A stretch of 35,912 nucleotides of DNA from JAICSD01 sp035637115 (GCA_035637115.1 DASPXV010000175.1:1-35912), one strand, 5' to 3'; shown: positions 9,454 through 18,923, counted from the stretch's first letter. The notes: a model not told the origin generated them from the sequence alone. A program made the numbers and translations.

Positions 9454-11383
9454 ACGTGTGATACCACAGCTGTGTGGTAAGCACTCCCACCATCCCGAGC
9501 TGCACCATCGTCCGCTGCTGCCAGCCGATGCGCGCCTGACGCATACGCGTTCGCCACAGGTGCACCTGGTCGACCCTGAAGAGCCCCGTCTTCTTCAAAG
9601 CGTCCTCTGACAGCAACTGGTCAACATATGCGGTGACACTGCCGTCGGCTCGGCTGAAGAAGCTGTCCAGCGGCGCGCGGAACATCACTTTCCGGCGCCA
9701 TGCGATCTCGCGCGGCAGATACCGTTCTCCGACGAGCCGCAGAATGTACTTATCGCGAAAGCCACGCAGCTTCCAGCGCGGATGCAGCCGCGCCAGCAGC
9801 GCAAAGACGTTGTCATCGAGGAATGGATAGCGCGTTTCGACCGACGACTGCATCGCCGGACGATCGCCTTTGAGACTCAAAAGGTGACCGGGAAGATGGA
9901 TGCGTCCCGCCCAGTACGCGCTCTGGTTGAGGGGATGCCAACGGCGCATTCGAACGAGATCCGGCTTCAGCTCCAGGTACGGGTTGTGATCCCCCAAGGC
10001 GGACACCGTCTCGTCGGTGAAGAACAGATAACGCGACGCGGTCATCAGACCGTAGACGTAGTGGAAGGCCGAATGATGGCCGAGCACCCGTTCCCAATCC
10101 AGAATCGCGTGCGTCCCTCGTTCAGTCACGCCCACCGCGTTGCAGAGCAGTCGTCGAACGTGGCCGCTGAGACGTATTCCCGGAATTGAATCGACTACGC
10201 TAATCAGGCGATCGACCTTGTGCCACGGATAGCCCGCGAGCCACTCGTCCGATCCTTCCCCGGCGAGCGCGACCTTGAAGCCGTGCCGGTGCACCTCGCG
10301 TGCGAGCAGCAGCGTCGCAGCGGCAGCCGTATCGATGACCGGCGCCTCGGCCGCCCTGATCAATTCGGGATACCTGTTGACCACATCGTCGCGGCCGACC
10401 GGCACGACAACGGGCTTCGCTCGAATGTGCCGTGACACGACAGCGGCCTTGCCGCTTTCGTCGTACCCGCGGCCGTTCACCTGCACTGTGAACGTGGGAG
10501 TCGGCGTGCCGCGAATCCTCGCCGCCATCGCGGCGACCAGGCTCGAATCGATGCCGCCACTCAAGTACGACACCACCGGCACATCGGCGCGCAGACGCAG
10601 CTCCACGGCATCGAGCAGCGCACGTTCGAGGACGTCGGCCGTGCGCTCCGGATCGCCCCAGTCCTCCTCTTGTCCCTCGTCGGGGAAATCCATCGTCCAG
10701 TACGCGCGTGTCTGAACCGCTTCGCGATCCTCTCGAAGATCGATCGTGAGATAGTGCCCTGGCTGCAGCGCTTGAACGCCTTCGAAGCAGGTCGACGGCC
10801 CCGGCACTGCGAAAAAATGGAAGACCTGATCGATTCCTCGAAGGTCCAGTCCCGCCCGCACCATCCCGGACGCAAGCAGCCCCTTGATCTCCGACGCAAA
10901 CAGCAGCCACTCCCCGTCATCGGATCTCTGGCGAGACCAGTAGAGCGGAATGATCCCGAATCGATCTCTCGCGAGAATCACGCGCTGCCGGGTCGTGTCG
11001 TACAGCGCGAGCGCGAACTGCCCACGTAGTCGCGCGAACATGCCTTCCCCGTACTCTTCCCAGAGATGTGGGATGAGTTCGGTATCGCAGTGTGTCGTGA
11101 AGCGATGCCCTTTTTCTTCGAGCGCGTGCTTCACCTCGCGATAGTCGAAAAGCTCTCCGTTGAACACCGTCAGGACGCTTCCGTCCTCGTTGCCGATCGG
11201 CTGCCGGCCGTCGGTGAGACCGACGATGCTCAGCCGTCGGCTGGCCAGTCCGATTTCGCTGCGTTCCAGATACCCGTCGTCATCTGGTCCGCGATGGACG
11301 AGCGCACCGGCCATTCGCTGCAGAACGCCCTGAGGCACGCGATCGGTTCCGGACAGGCGGACGAGTCCAGCGATGCCGCACAT
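9335..11383 (-). CDS. asnB: Asparagine synthetase-like glutamine amidotransferase
   Basis: Class II glutamine-dependent amidotransferase, 682 aa. It should hydrolyse glutamine in its N-terminal Ntn domain and use the ammonia to amidate a carboxylate adenylated in its C-terminal domain. Met is followed directly by the nucleophile Cys2 in MCGIAG. RGPDDDG and FNGELFDY mark the glutaminase domain, and the ATP pyrophosphatase loop SGGIDSS is at 275-281, followed by GEGSDEWLAGY. The family converts Asp to Asn, but relatives in biosynthetic clusters amidate other acids. Position between a polyketide synthase/desaturase pair and an amidase suggests the cluster product as substrate (inference). The protein is somewhat longer than typical AsnB, and its last 39 codons overlap the desaturase gene on the other strand. 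No ribosome binding site is evident; a palindrome containing a TAGAAT -10-like element sits 5 bp before the ATG. Confidence 0.9.
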   Translation of the reverse strand: MCGIAGLVRLSGTDRVPQGVLQRMAGALVHRGPDDDGYLERSEIGLASRRLSIVGLTDGRQPIGNEDGSVLTVFNGELFDYREVKHALEEKGHRFTTHCDTELIPHLWEEYGEGMFARLRGQFALALYDTTRQRVILARDRFGIIPLYWSRQRSDDGEWLLFASEIKGLLASGMVRAGLDLRGIDQVFHFFAVPGPSTCFEGVQALQPGHYLTIDLREDREAVQTRAYWTMDFPDEGQEEDWGDPERTADVLERALLDAVELRLRADVPVVSYLSGGIDSSLVAAMAARIRGTPTPTFTVQVNGRGYDESGKAAVVSRHIRAKPVVVPVGRDDVVNRYPELIRAAEAPVIDTAAAATLLLAREVHRHGFKVALAGEGSDEWLAGYPWHKVDRLISVVDSIPGIRLSGHVRRLLCNAVGVTERGTHAILDWERVLGHHSAFHYVYGLMTASRYLFFTDETVSALGDHNPYLELKPDLVRMRRWHPLNQSAYWAGRIHLPGHLLSLKGDRPAMQSSVETRYPFLDDNVFALLARLHPRWKLRGFRDKYILRLVGERYLPREIAWRRKVMFRAPLDSFFSRADGSVTAYVDQLLSEDALKKTGLFRVDQVHLWRTRMRQARIGWQQRTMVQLGMVGVLTTQLWYHTFIESLADLPTAWEKDRHADMPYGVPDRAGSKPALATSPL

Positions 11384-11388
11384 GCGCA

Positions 11389-11401
11389 GGCATTCTATGC
11401 C
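11389..11401. promoter_or_regulatory. 13-bp palindrome before the amidotransferase start
   Basis: GGCAT-TCT-ATGCC is a perfect inverted repeat ending 5 bp upstream of the asnB-like ATG. On the minus strand it contains TAGAAT, a plausible -10 box for a leaderless or near-leaderless transcript, since no Shine-Dalgarno is visible. It could equally be an operator or chance. It lies in the roughly 140-bp divergent region shared with the amidase gene. Confidence 0.3.
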
Positions 11402-11523
11402 GGCGTCGCTTGAACCCCGACCTCAGCTGTTCGCAGATCGTCGATTGTTGGTGTCGCGAGGCGCTCGATGGAAGTAGGATCCACACCCCGCGATTGGACG
11501 CGGCGTGGAGGAAGGAGAACCAC

Positions 11524-13224
11524 ATGAGCGAGAGAGTCATCATCAGGTCCTGCGACAGCAGCGCCGGCACCACCAGGCGAGCGTTCATTGGAACGGGGCT
11601 CGCGAGCGGAGCAGCACTGATGACAGGCGCACTTTCTCCTGTGATCGATCTGACACTTTCGGCAGCCGGTTCCGAACCGTGGCTCGAAGCCTCCATTTCC
11701 GAACTGCAGGCGCTGATGACCGCAGGTGAAATCACCAGTCGCGAGCTGACGGAGGGTTACCTGCAACGGATTGGCGCGCTCAATCCGATTCTCGGCGCGG
11801 TGATCGAGACCAATCCGGAAGCGATTGCGATCGCCGCGCGGCGGGACAACGAGCGCCGTGGCGGTCAGCTGCGCGGGCCGCTGCACGGGATCCCGATACT
11901 GCTCAAGGACAACATCGGCACGGCCGATCGCATGCAGACAACGGCTGGGTCCCTGGCGCTCGTGAACAGCAGCGTGCCTGGCGACGCCCCGATCGTGGAC
12001 AGGCTGCGGGCTGGCGGCGCCGTAATTCTCGGCAAGGCGAATCTTTCGGAGTGGGCGAACTTCCGCGGCATCGGCTCAATAAACGGGTGGAGCGCGCGCG
12101 GAGCGTTCACTCGCGATCCGTACCTGCTCGCATTTGATCCGTGCGGTTCGAGTTCAGGATCCGCCGTGGCAGCCGCCGCGAACCTGTGTGCCGCTGCGGT
12201 AGGTACCGAGACGGACGGATCAATCGTCTGCCCGGCCGGCAACAATCTGATCGTCGGGCTGAAACCGTCCGTCGGTCTGCTGTCGCAGGCTGGAATCATC
12301 CCGATCGGTCACAGCCAGGACACCGCCGGACCGATGGGCCGGACCGTTCGCGACGTCGCCATTCTTCTTGGCGTGATGCAGACGCCGTTCGGGCGGGCGC
12401 TGGGTCAGCCACTACCGGGGAGCTACACGCAATTCCTTCAGCGTGGAGCGCTCAACGGCACGCGCATCGGCATGGATATGCGCTACTTCCTGCCGCAGTA
12501 TGGCGCGGAGCCGGATCTGCTTGCCGTCGTGCAGCAGGCGCTCGGTGCGATGACGGCGCTCGGCGCGACGCTTGTGCCGACCGACACCGGCGACCCGTTC
12601 ACGTACTTCGACAGCGAAGTCGTCGTGCTGCTTTACGAGTTCAAAGCGCAGATTGCGGAATACCTGCAAACGCTGCAGCACACGTCGATGCGGACGCTTG
12701 CGGATCTCATCGCCTTCAACATCTCGCACTGTCCGAACGAGATGGAGTACTTCGGCCAGGAGATCTTCGAGCTCGCGCAATCCACGAGCGGAAACCTCAC
12801 GGATCCGTTTTATGTCGGCGCTCGCGCGTTGTCGTTCAACTCCGCGGGCCCGCTCGGCATCGATGCGGCGCTCCAGCGCGACGGCCTCGATGCCATCGTC
12901 GCGCCGAGCTACAGCTTTGCGTCTTCGCCAGCTGCCGTGGCCGGTTATCCCAACATTTCCGTGCCGGTCGGTCTGACGCCGCAGAGCAGGCCGGCAGGGA
13001 TCTGGATGTACAGCGGGTTCCTCCAAGAGCCGCGCCTGCTCGCGTTCGCGTACGATCTCGAGCAGGCGCTGCAGCCTCGCCGTCTTCCGCAGCTCCTTGG
13101 TCCGGTGCCGGCCGAACCCGCCGATGCGGGGATTTGCGCGACGGTTCCGTCGAGCGTTCCCGTCTTCAACGGGGCGGCGCACCTGCCGCACCACATCGGC
13201 ACGGGAAAGCCGTTTGTTCGCTAG
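11524..13224 (+). CDS. Tat-exported amidase (amidase signature family)
   Basis: Amidase-signature hydrolase, 566 aa, cleaving carboxamides to acid and ammonia or amine. The Ser-cisSer-Lys triad is visible: Lys128 in LLKDNIG, the serines of GSSSGSA at 209-211, and nucleophile Ser233 in GTETDGSI. The N-terminus carries a twin-arginine signal (TTRRAFIGTGLASGAAL), so the enzyme probably acts in the periplasm. The ATG at 11524 is preferred over upstream in-frame codons because a strong Shine-Dalgarno (GGAGGAAGGAG) lies just before it and it gives a proper Tat signal. It is divergent from the amidotransferase and convergent with the phosphopantetheinyl transferase, the two stop codons sharing CTAG. 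An exported amidase beside an amide-forming enzyme may mature or detoxify the product outside the cytosol (inference); a general catabolic role is equally possible. Confidence 0.92.
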   Translation: MSERVIIRSCDSSAGTTRRAFIGTGLASGAALMTGALSPVIDLTLSAAGSEPWLEASISELQALMTAGEITSRELTEGYLQRIGALNPILGAVIETNPEAIAIAARRDNERRGGQLRGPLHGIPILLKDNIGTADRMQTTAGSLALVNSSVPGDAPIVDRLRAGGAVILGKANLSEWANFRGIGSINGWSARGAFTRDPYLLAFDPCGSSSGSAVAAAANLCAAAVGTETDGSIVCPAGNNLIVGLKPSVGLLSQAGIIPIGHSQDTAGPMGRTVRDVAILLGVMQTPFGRALGQPLPGSYTQFLQRGALNGTRIGMDMRYFLPQYGAEPDLLAVVQQALGAMTALGATLVPTDTGDPFTYFDSEVVVLLYEFKAQIAEYLQTLQHTSMRTLADLIAFNISHCPNEMEYFGQEIFELAQSTSGNLTDPFYVGARALSFNSAGPLGIDAALQRDGLDAIVAPSYSFASSPAAVAGYPNISVPVGLTPQSRPAGIWMYSGFLQEPRLLAFAYDLEQALQPRRLPQLLGPVPAEPADAGICATVPSSVPVFNGAAHLPHHIGTGKPFVR

Positions 13225-13916
13225 CAGCACGGGCCTGGCGCGAATAACCAGGACTGAAGGTGCCATTCACGTCCTTTGATGGCGAGCGCTGCAGCATACT
13301 CATCCGAAGGAGTGGCGTCGATGAACGACCACTCCTCGTCCTGCGCGCTCGAGACTCGCACCGCGGCCGACGCGACTCCCGTTCCGAGGGCTTTCAAGTA
13401 CGCCTCCCGGCGAGTCCAGTGCTCGAAGAACGAGCGGCGACGAAGCTCAATCGGCAGTCTGGTCCACGCTTCCGCATCCGCCGCATGAAAAACGCGGCGG
13501 ATGATCTCTTCACTATCAGCGACGTCGCGCACCCGCTCGATGTCGATGCCGACTTCCGTTGCGGTGCAGAACGCCAGCAACGCGAGCCCGCCAGAGTGCG
13601 ACACATTGAAATGCAGGCGCCGGTCACCGGTTCCCCGAAGGTGCGGCTTGCCGTACTGGTCGTAGTGGAACTGGAGAGATTCCGCCGCACTGTGAAGGTA
13701 GTGCGCCGCAAGGAGGCGGAGAGTCGCACGGCCGACCGCGAACCGTGCGGCGTCCATCGCCGCGAAATAACGCCGGGCCCGATCGCGCTCTTCGTCAGAG
13801 AGGAGTGGAAGCAGCCGAGGCACTGACGCAATGTCGACCTGGACCAGCCACAGGTGCACCTGCCGATCCCCGATCGTCGACGGAGCATGGATCCGATCGA
13901 TGGGCGCAAACAGCAT
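13221..13916 (-). CDS. Sfp-type 4'-phosphopantetheinyl transferase
   Basis: Transfers the phosphopantetheine arm of CoA to the conserved serine of carrier proteins, converting apo-ACP to holo-ACP. The protein is 231 aa, the usual length of the Sfp/Gsp family. Visible motifs are the substrate-fold sequence FNVSHSGG, the Mg-binding VGIDIE and the signature WTRREAYLKALG. The obvious partner is the ACP of the adjacent polyketide synthase (Ser2424), supporting a functional cluster. The gene starts 27 bp after the stop of the S9 peptidase gene and is on the same strand, so it is probably the last gene of a TonB receptor-peptidase-transferase operon. It ends tail to tail with the amidase, overlapping 4 bp at CTAG. 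Confidence 0.93.
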   Translation of the reverse strand: MLFAPIDRIHAPSTIGDRQVHLWLVQVDIASVPRLLPLLSDEERDRARRYFAAMDAARFAVGRATLRLLAAHYLHSAAESLQFHYDQYGKPHLRGTGDRRLHFNVSHSGGLALLAFCTATEVGIDIERVRDVADSEEIIRRVFHAADAEAWTRLPIELRRRSFFEHWTRREAYLKALGTGVASAAVRVSSAQDEEWSFIDATPSDEYAAALAIKGREWHLQSWLFAPGPCC

Positions 13917-13943
13917 CGCAGCGACCGCCCAATTGCCCCGGCG

Positions 13944-15992
13944 CTACTTCTTGGAAGACGGATGCGGATCGCCGAAATGCTTTGCGTACCACGCGATGCT
14001 TCGGTCGATCCCATCGACGATGTGGCCAGTCTCGCGGATGCCGTGGCCCTCGCGCGGGTAGCGAATCATCGTGGCATCGACGCCTACGTCCCTCAGCGCA
14101 ATATAGAATTGCTCGGCCTCTGCAATCGGGACATCGTTGTCGTTCTCCCCATGGATGAACATCGTCGGCGTCCTGACGTTCTTGACGTAGCGGATCGGTG
14201 AACGTTCCCAAAGCAGGTCCAGTAGCCCCCCTTCGTGGGGAAACGCGCCGAACTCCACGGCGAGATAGTCGTGGTAATACGCCATGTAGTTGAAGCTGAC
14301 GAGGTTTGAGATACCCGCGGAGGGAACGGCCGCTCGGAATCGATTCGTCTGCGTGACGATCCAATTGGCCAATTGTCCGCCATAGCTGCCACCTTCGATC
14401 CCGAGCCGATCGGGATCGATCCACGGGTATTTGGCGAGCGCCGCGTCGAGGCCGGCAACGACGTCCTTCGCCTCGCCGCCGTTCTGATCCTTGAAGATGG
14501 CGTCCGCGAATTTCTGGCCGTAGCCAGTCGAACCTCGAAAGTTGACCATGAGCGCGCCCCAGCCTTGATTCGCGTACACCTGTGCTTTAGCGTTGAACGC
14601 GGACCCCTGCTGGCCGTGAGGGCCGCCGTGAATCATCACGATGAGGGGGTGGCGAGAACCGGCGGTCAGACGTGCCGGCCTTGTGAGAAAGGCTTCGATT
14701 TCGATCCCGTCGAAGCTCTTGAAGGTGAATGCTTCGACGTCGGCCAGCGTTTTCCCTGTGAGCGCATCATCATTGACATGTGTGAGCTGGCGCGCGATTG
14801 GTTTCAACCCGTTGATGCCGGCCCGCGCGAGATGGAGATCCGCCGGCCCGGTCGGCGAAGAAAACGCGTACGCGATCGTGTTGTTTCTTCCGACTGCCCA
14901 TGCCACGACGCTGCCGCGATCGCCGACGACGACTTCTGACGGTCCACCGGCGGAGGCAAGCCGATGGAGCCGCACGTTTCCCCGCTCCTGCACGGAGAAG
15001 AACAACACCTGTCCGTCCGGCGACCATTCCGGAGGGCCCTGCCTGTTATCGATCGACGCGCCCAGCTCGTGCCGGTTCGTTCCGTCCGCCGACATGATCC
15101 AGACGTGCGTATCCTCCATTGTCGTTTCCGAGGAAGTGAGCGGACGCTTGGTCGCGGAGAAAGCGATCGTACGCCCGTCCGGCGACCATTTCGGCTGGTA
15201 TTCCGCGCTTTTGGTGTCCGTCAGCCGCCGAATCGATCCGTCGGCGACCTTCACCGCGAAGATGTCGTAGTTGAAGAAGCGATCAGCATCCCGCTCGTGA
15301 TTCGAGACAAAGACGATCTCGTCACCGCGCGGCGACCAGTCGATCGAATGCTCGTAATAGTTACCGTGCGTCAGCTGACGAACCTGTTTTGTCGCGATGT
15401 CGGCAATGAACAGATGCAGGCGACGATTGTCGTTGAACCTGGTCGACCCTTCAGACGCGGTAGGTTTGTAGAGATATCGCGTGATGACCATCGGATCGCC
15501 ATTGGCGTCACTCTCAGGACCCGCGGTTGCCGAGACGAACGCAATCTGCTTGCTGTCTGGCGACCACGCCAGACTGGCGCCGCTCGACGGCAACGGATGA
15601 TTTGTGGTGGTGATCGGCGCCAGCACGATCGAGCCGGTCCCATCGCTCCGCGTCACCATCAGCGCCTGATGCTCCTCGTCGCGGCCCAGATATGCGATGC
15701 TTCGGCCGTCGGGCGACCAGCGGGGGCGAGAGGCGGCTTCCTTCTCACTTCCCAGTCGTACGCTCCGGCCGGTCTCGACGTCCATGATCCAAACGTCCGA
15801 GTAGGGTTTTCCCTGACGATCCGCATGCCGGATGCCGTACGCGATTCGGGCGGCGTCCGGCGCCAATGCGACTTCGTCGATCGAGCGCAGCTTGTACAGA
15901 TCTGTGCTCTGCAGGCCGGCTTGGGCCGCAGCTACGCCTAACGCCGCACTAACCGCGGCGCACCATCCGATACCAAACAATCCGGAGGACAT
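13944..15992 (-). CDS. Secreted S9 family serine peptidase (acylaminoacyl-peptidase/DPP-like)
   Basis: Prolyl-oligopeptidase family enzyme, 682 aa, that cleaves short peptides. A signal peptide (hydrophobic residues 5-24, ending near AAAQA) predicts export. Residues about 30-400 form a beta-propeller with repeated WSPDG/R-I-A-(F/Y) blades of the TolB/PD40 type. The C-terminal alpha/beta hydrolase domain has HGGPHG as oxyanion region and the triad Ser536 (GGSYGG), Asp618 (HGENDNDVP) and His650 (REGHG). The start lies 2 bp after the TonB receptor stop, so the pair is an operon. A TonB receptor with an S9 peptidase suggests import and trimming of peptides. How this relates to the transferase gene downstream is not clear from the sequence. 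Confidence 0.94.
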   Translation of the reverse strand: MSSGLFGIGWCAAVSAALGVAAAQAGLQSTDLYKLRSIDEVALAPDAARIAYGIRHADRQGKPYSDVWIMDVETGRSVRLGSEKEAASRPRWSPDGRSIAYLGRDEEHQALMVTRSDGTGSIVLAPITTTNHPLPSSGASLAWSPDSKQIAFVSATAGPESDANGDPMVITRYLYKPTASEGSTRFNDNRRLHLFIADIATKQVRQLTHGNYYEHSIDWSPRGDEIVFVSNHERDADRFFNYDIFAVKVADGSIRRLTDTKSAEYQPKWSPDGRTIAFSATKRPLTSSETTMEDTHVWIMSADGTNRHELGASIDNRQGPPEWSPDGQVLFFSVQERGNVRLHRLASAGGPSEVVVGDRGSVVAWAVGRNNTIAYAFSSPTGPADLHLARAGINGLKPIARQLTHVNDDALTGKTLADVEAFTFKSFDGIEIEAFLTRPARLTAGSRHPLIVMIHGGPHGQQGSAFNAKAQVYANQGWGALMVNFRGSTGYGQKFADAIFKDQNGGEAKDVVAGLDAALAKYPWIDPDRLGIEGGSYGGQLANWIVTQTNRFRAAVPSAGISNLVSFNYMAYYHDYLAVEFGAFPHEGGLLDLLWERSPIRYVKNVRTPTMFIHGENDNDVPIAEAEQFYIALRDVGVDATMIRYPREGHGIRETGHIVDGIDRSIAWYAKHFGDPHPSSKK

Positions 15993-15994
15993 GT

Positions 15995-18856
15995 TTACCA
16001 GCCGATTTTGATGGCCAATTCAGCCTGCGCGCCGTCGCGCGCAGTCTGGATTCGACCGAAGTTTGGTGACAGCGCGTTGCCCACCCGGCCGCCGCCGTAT
16101 TGCGACTGGTAGTTCTTCGTGTTGAACAGGTTGAATACCTGCACGAGCAGATCGACCTTTCGGGCTCCATTCAGGCGAATGGTCTTGCTCGCCCGCAGAT
16201 CGACGATGTTGACGCGCGAGCTCATGATCTGACCGTCCGCGACTGCGGCCCGACCGTTCGCTACCCGCCACGTGTTCACCGCGGCGAGATCCAGATCCCG
16301 GCTTCCCGAATTGCGAGTCGTGCCCGGAACCAGATCCGTGTTGAAGCCATCGCCGTTCACATCGCGGCCGGCCGTCGCCGTCCAGGGTAGCTGCGATCGC
16401 AGCGTCCACACGGTTCCGAGCGTGATGCGCCACGGCAGCAACACCGAGCCGCTGGCGACCACAGCGTGGCGCCGCTCTCCGTTCGATGGTCCATCGTCGA
16501 GGGCAAGATCGAATGGATCGAGATACCGGATGCCCGGATTGTTGTCCCGGCTGTTCGTATACGTATACGTGACGAGGAACTGCGAGCGGTCCACGAAGCG
16601 CCGCTCGACCTTGACGTAGACCGCTCGATACTTGAGGTGCGACGTCGACTGATTCCGATCCACGCGGGCAAAAGTCGGATTGGGACGCAACCGCGTTACC
16701 GGATCTCTGGGGTTGATGTCCAGAATCTTGCGGTCGTGATTCGTATTCGTGTACATCGCGTCCATGTGCAGAGCGAGCTTCGCCGGTAGCTGCCGCGAGA
16801 AGCCGATGTTGAACTGGTTCGAGTACGGCTGCACGTAATCGTTGGCGACGACGGTGATGTTTGCGGCCCCCGACACGATGAAGTCGTGGGGATCCCTGCC
16901 GCCGTACGGATCCGGATAGGACGGGTTCGTGATGTTGATCGTGAACCGTTGATAGTTCCTGAACTCGTTCAGGTTCTGCAGGATCCGCACGTGACCGTAA
17001 TACAGCCCGTAGCCGCCGCGGACCACCATCGTCCCGTCGTTCTGCACATCCCAGGCGAATCCTGTCCGAGGGCCAAAATTGTCCTTGTCTCCGCGCTTGG
17101 AGACGTCGATGTAGGGGATTGCGATGGGGAAAATCGACGGGTCCAGATCCTCGTTCGCCGATCCATAGAGCCGCTCGTAACGCAGGCCCAAATTCAGTGT
17201 GAGCTGGTGGCTCACTTTCCAGTCATCTTGCATGAAACCGACGTAGTACTTCGTCGGATGCTTCGTCTGAATGGGCGGAATGCTGGCGCTGAAGGTCGCG
17301 GCGCTTTTCAGGTTCGCGATCGACGCTGGGTCATTAGGATTGAACGGCTGGTCCGCCGAAAAAGAATACGACCCGAGAATGTTTCCCGTGTTCTCCTCGA
17401 GGTATGGCATGTAACTGTAATCGACTCCCCATTTCAGGTCGTGAGTGGCCAGGGCCACCGCGTAGGTGTCTTTGAACTGCCACCGGCTTTCCGGTCCGAG
17501 CTCGTCGAAACTGCTCCCGTAGGAGAGGCTGGGAAAAATCAACGTGCGGCTCAGACGATTCAGCCGCTCCGGCGGAAACGATCCCGGAGTCGTGAAGATG
17601 GTCGTACCGGCGGGCGCGATGTAATACGCCGCCTTCGCGTACTGAAAACGGAAATCGTTCAGTTGTCGCGTGCCGCGAATCCAGGTGTGCCCAGCGACCA
17701 GACTTCTCCGCGGCGTCTCTTGATCGAATCCGGCGGTCGTCGCGGTGGTGCCGCCACAGCCACCACAGGTCGAGCGCTCATCCTCGCGAGCGAAACGGAC
17801 GAACCAGTTCTGCGAATTGCTGATCTGCCCGTCGACGCGGGCCATGTACAGATAGCGGTGAAACGGCTGCGGGAACGTGCCCTCGACGGAGGAGTAGAAC
17901 TGCGGCAGCCCCGTGCTGACGGTGTAAAACTGATCGAGCTTGGTCCATTCCGCGGCGCCGAAGAAGTGGATGCGGTTCTTCTGGATCGGCCCGCCGCCGC
18001 TTCCGCCGAACTGATGCCGTCGAAATGCAGGTTTCACTGTCTCGAACGCGTTTTTCGCATTCAGCGACTTGTCTCGAAAGTACTCGAAGACGTCGCCAGT
18101 CACCCGGTTCGTTCCTGACTTGGTCACCACCTGCACGACGCCGCCGGTGGCTAGCCCGAATTCGGCCTTGTATTGGACGTTGCTGACCTTGAACTCGCGA
18201 ACGGCGCCTTCGGGCAGATTCTGGCGCGGCTCACCATCCTCGGCGAAGTTGTTGATCATGCCGTCGACGATGTTGCCGGTGCTGTTGAAGGTCATCGAGC
18301 CGCCGACGTTTACCGTCGGAAAAAACGAGCGCGTCGCATCCAGGCTCGTGCCGGGCAGGAGCAGCGCCAGCGACAGATACTGTCGCGAGTTGATCGGTAG
18401 GGTCTCGATCTGCCGCTGTGTGACGACGCCGGCGACCTCGGATTTCGTCGTGTCCACGACAGGTAGCGAACCGCTCACGACCACTGTCTCTGTGAGGGAC
18501 TGCACTTTCAACGTGAAGTCGGTTTTCAGGGTCAGACCGATGGTGACTTCGATGTCGCGGACCTCCTGGGCCGCGAAGCCCTGCAACTCCACTTTCACGG
18601 CATAGACGCCAGGGGACAACGCGGGAAATAGGTAGCGTCCGTCGCCTTCCGAGACCGTCGTGCGCACGACGCCCGAGGCTTGGTTTCTCAATGTCACCGT
18701 CGCGCCGGGCACGGCGCCCTTCTGTTCATCCTGGACGAGTCCCTCGATTTGGCCGGTGCCGCCCTGCGCGAGCGTCAGCACCGGGAAACCGATTGCGAGG
18801 ACCAGGGAAAGCGCTGCGACGCGCATCCACGACGCTTGGCCGGTTTGCTTCGCCAT
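15995..18856 (-). CDS. Oar-like TonB-dependent outer-membrane receptor
   Basis: Large outer-membrane beta-barrel receptor, 953 aa, of the kind with an N-terminal carboxypeptidase-regulatory-like Ig fold. A signal peptide (about 12-32, ending TLAQG) precedes the Ig-like domain (about 35-120, GQIEGLVQDEQKGAVPGATV). A plug domain follows (about 125-240: SEVAGVVTQRQIETLPINSR, then GTNRVTGDVFEY), then a barrel to the C-terminus with terminal aromatic Trp in AIKIGW. No TonB box could be assigned with certainty. I prefer the ATG at 18856 to the TTG four codons upstream because GGAGG lies at proper spacing before it. It is the first gene of the receptor-S9 peptidase-phosphopantetheinyl transferase operon. 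The ligand is unknown; the adjacent peptidase hints at peptides. Confidence 0.93.
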   Translation of the reverse strand: MAKQTGQASWMRVAALSLVLAIGFPVLTLAQGGTGQIEGLVQDEQKGAVPGATVTLRNQASGVVRTTVSEGDGRYLFPALSPGVYAVKVELQGFAAQEVRDIEVTIGLTLKTDFTLKVQSLTETVVVSGSLPVVDTTKSEVAGVVTQRQIETLPINSRQYLSLALLLPGTSLDATRSFFPTVNVGGSMTFNSTGNIVDGMINNFAEDGEPRQNLPEGAVREFKVSNVQYKAEFGLATGGVVQVVTKSGTNRVTGDVFEYFRDKSLNAKNAFETVKPAFRRHQFGGSGGGPIQKNRIHFFGAAEWTKLDQFYTVSTGLPQFYSSVEGTFPQPFHRYLYMARVDGQISNSQNWFVRFAREDERSTCGGCGGTTATTAGFDQETPRRSLVAGHTWIRGTRQLNDFRFQYAKAAYYIAPAGTTIFTTPGSFPPERLNRLSRTLIFPSLSYGSSFDELGPESRWQFKDTYAVALATHDLKWGVDYSYMPYLEENTGNILGSYSFSADQPFNPNDPASIANLKSAATFSASIPPIQTKHPTKYYVGFMQDDWKVSHQLTLNLGLRYERLYGSANEDLDPSIFPIAIPYIDVSKRGDKDNFGPRTGFAWDVQNDGTMVVRGGYGLYYGHVRILQNLNEFRNYQRFTINITNPSYPDPYGGRDPHDFIVSGAANITVVANDYVQPYSNQFNIGFSRQLPAKLALHMDAMYTNTNHDRKILDINPRDPVTRLRPNPTFARVDRNQSTSHLKYRAVYVKVERRFVDRSQFLVTYTYTNSRDNNPGIRYLDPFDLALDDGPSNGERRHAVVASGSVLLPWRITLGTVWTLRSQLPWTATAGRDVNGDGFNTDLVPGTTRNSGSRDLDLAAVNTWRVANGRAAVADGQIMSSRVNIVDLRASKTIRLNGARKVDLLVQVFNLFNTKNYQSQYGGGRVGNALSPNFGRIQTARDGAQAELAIKIGW

Positions 18857-18893
18857 GGAGTCCTCCAAGAGTTGGAGCCCGATCGAGCGCCGG

Positions 18894-18923
18894 ATTATGA
18901 CAGTCGGCGGTTACACGTCGCAA
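18894..18923 (-). promoter_or_regulatory. Candidate sigma70-type promoter for the TonB receptor operon
   Basis: On the minus strand TTGCGA (18923-18918) and CATAAT (18899-18894) are separated by 18 bp and lie about 38 bp before the receptor ATG, which also has a GGAGG ribosome binding site. Matches to the consensus are 4/6 and 5/6. This is sequence resemblance only. Confidence 0.4.

Noticed and set aside
12141..13247. 368-codon plus-strand frame inside the amidase gene
   Set aside because: Arg-rich shadow of the amidase, whose catalytic triad is intact in the other frame.
16886..18118. 410-codon open frame antisense to the TonB receptor
   Set aside because: The opposite strand encodes a complete receptor; this frame lacks domain character and a plausible start.
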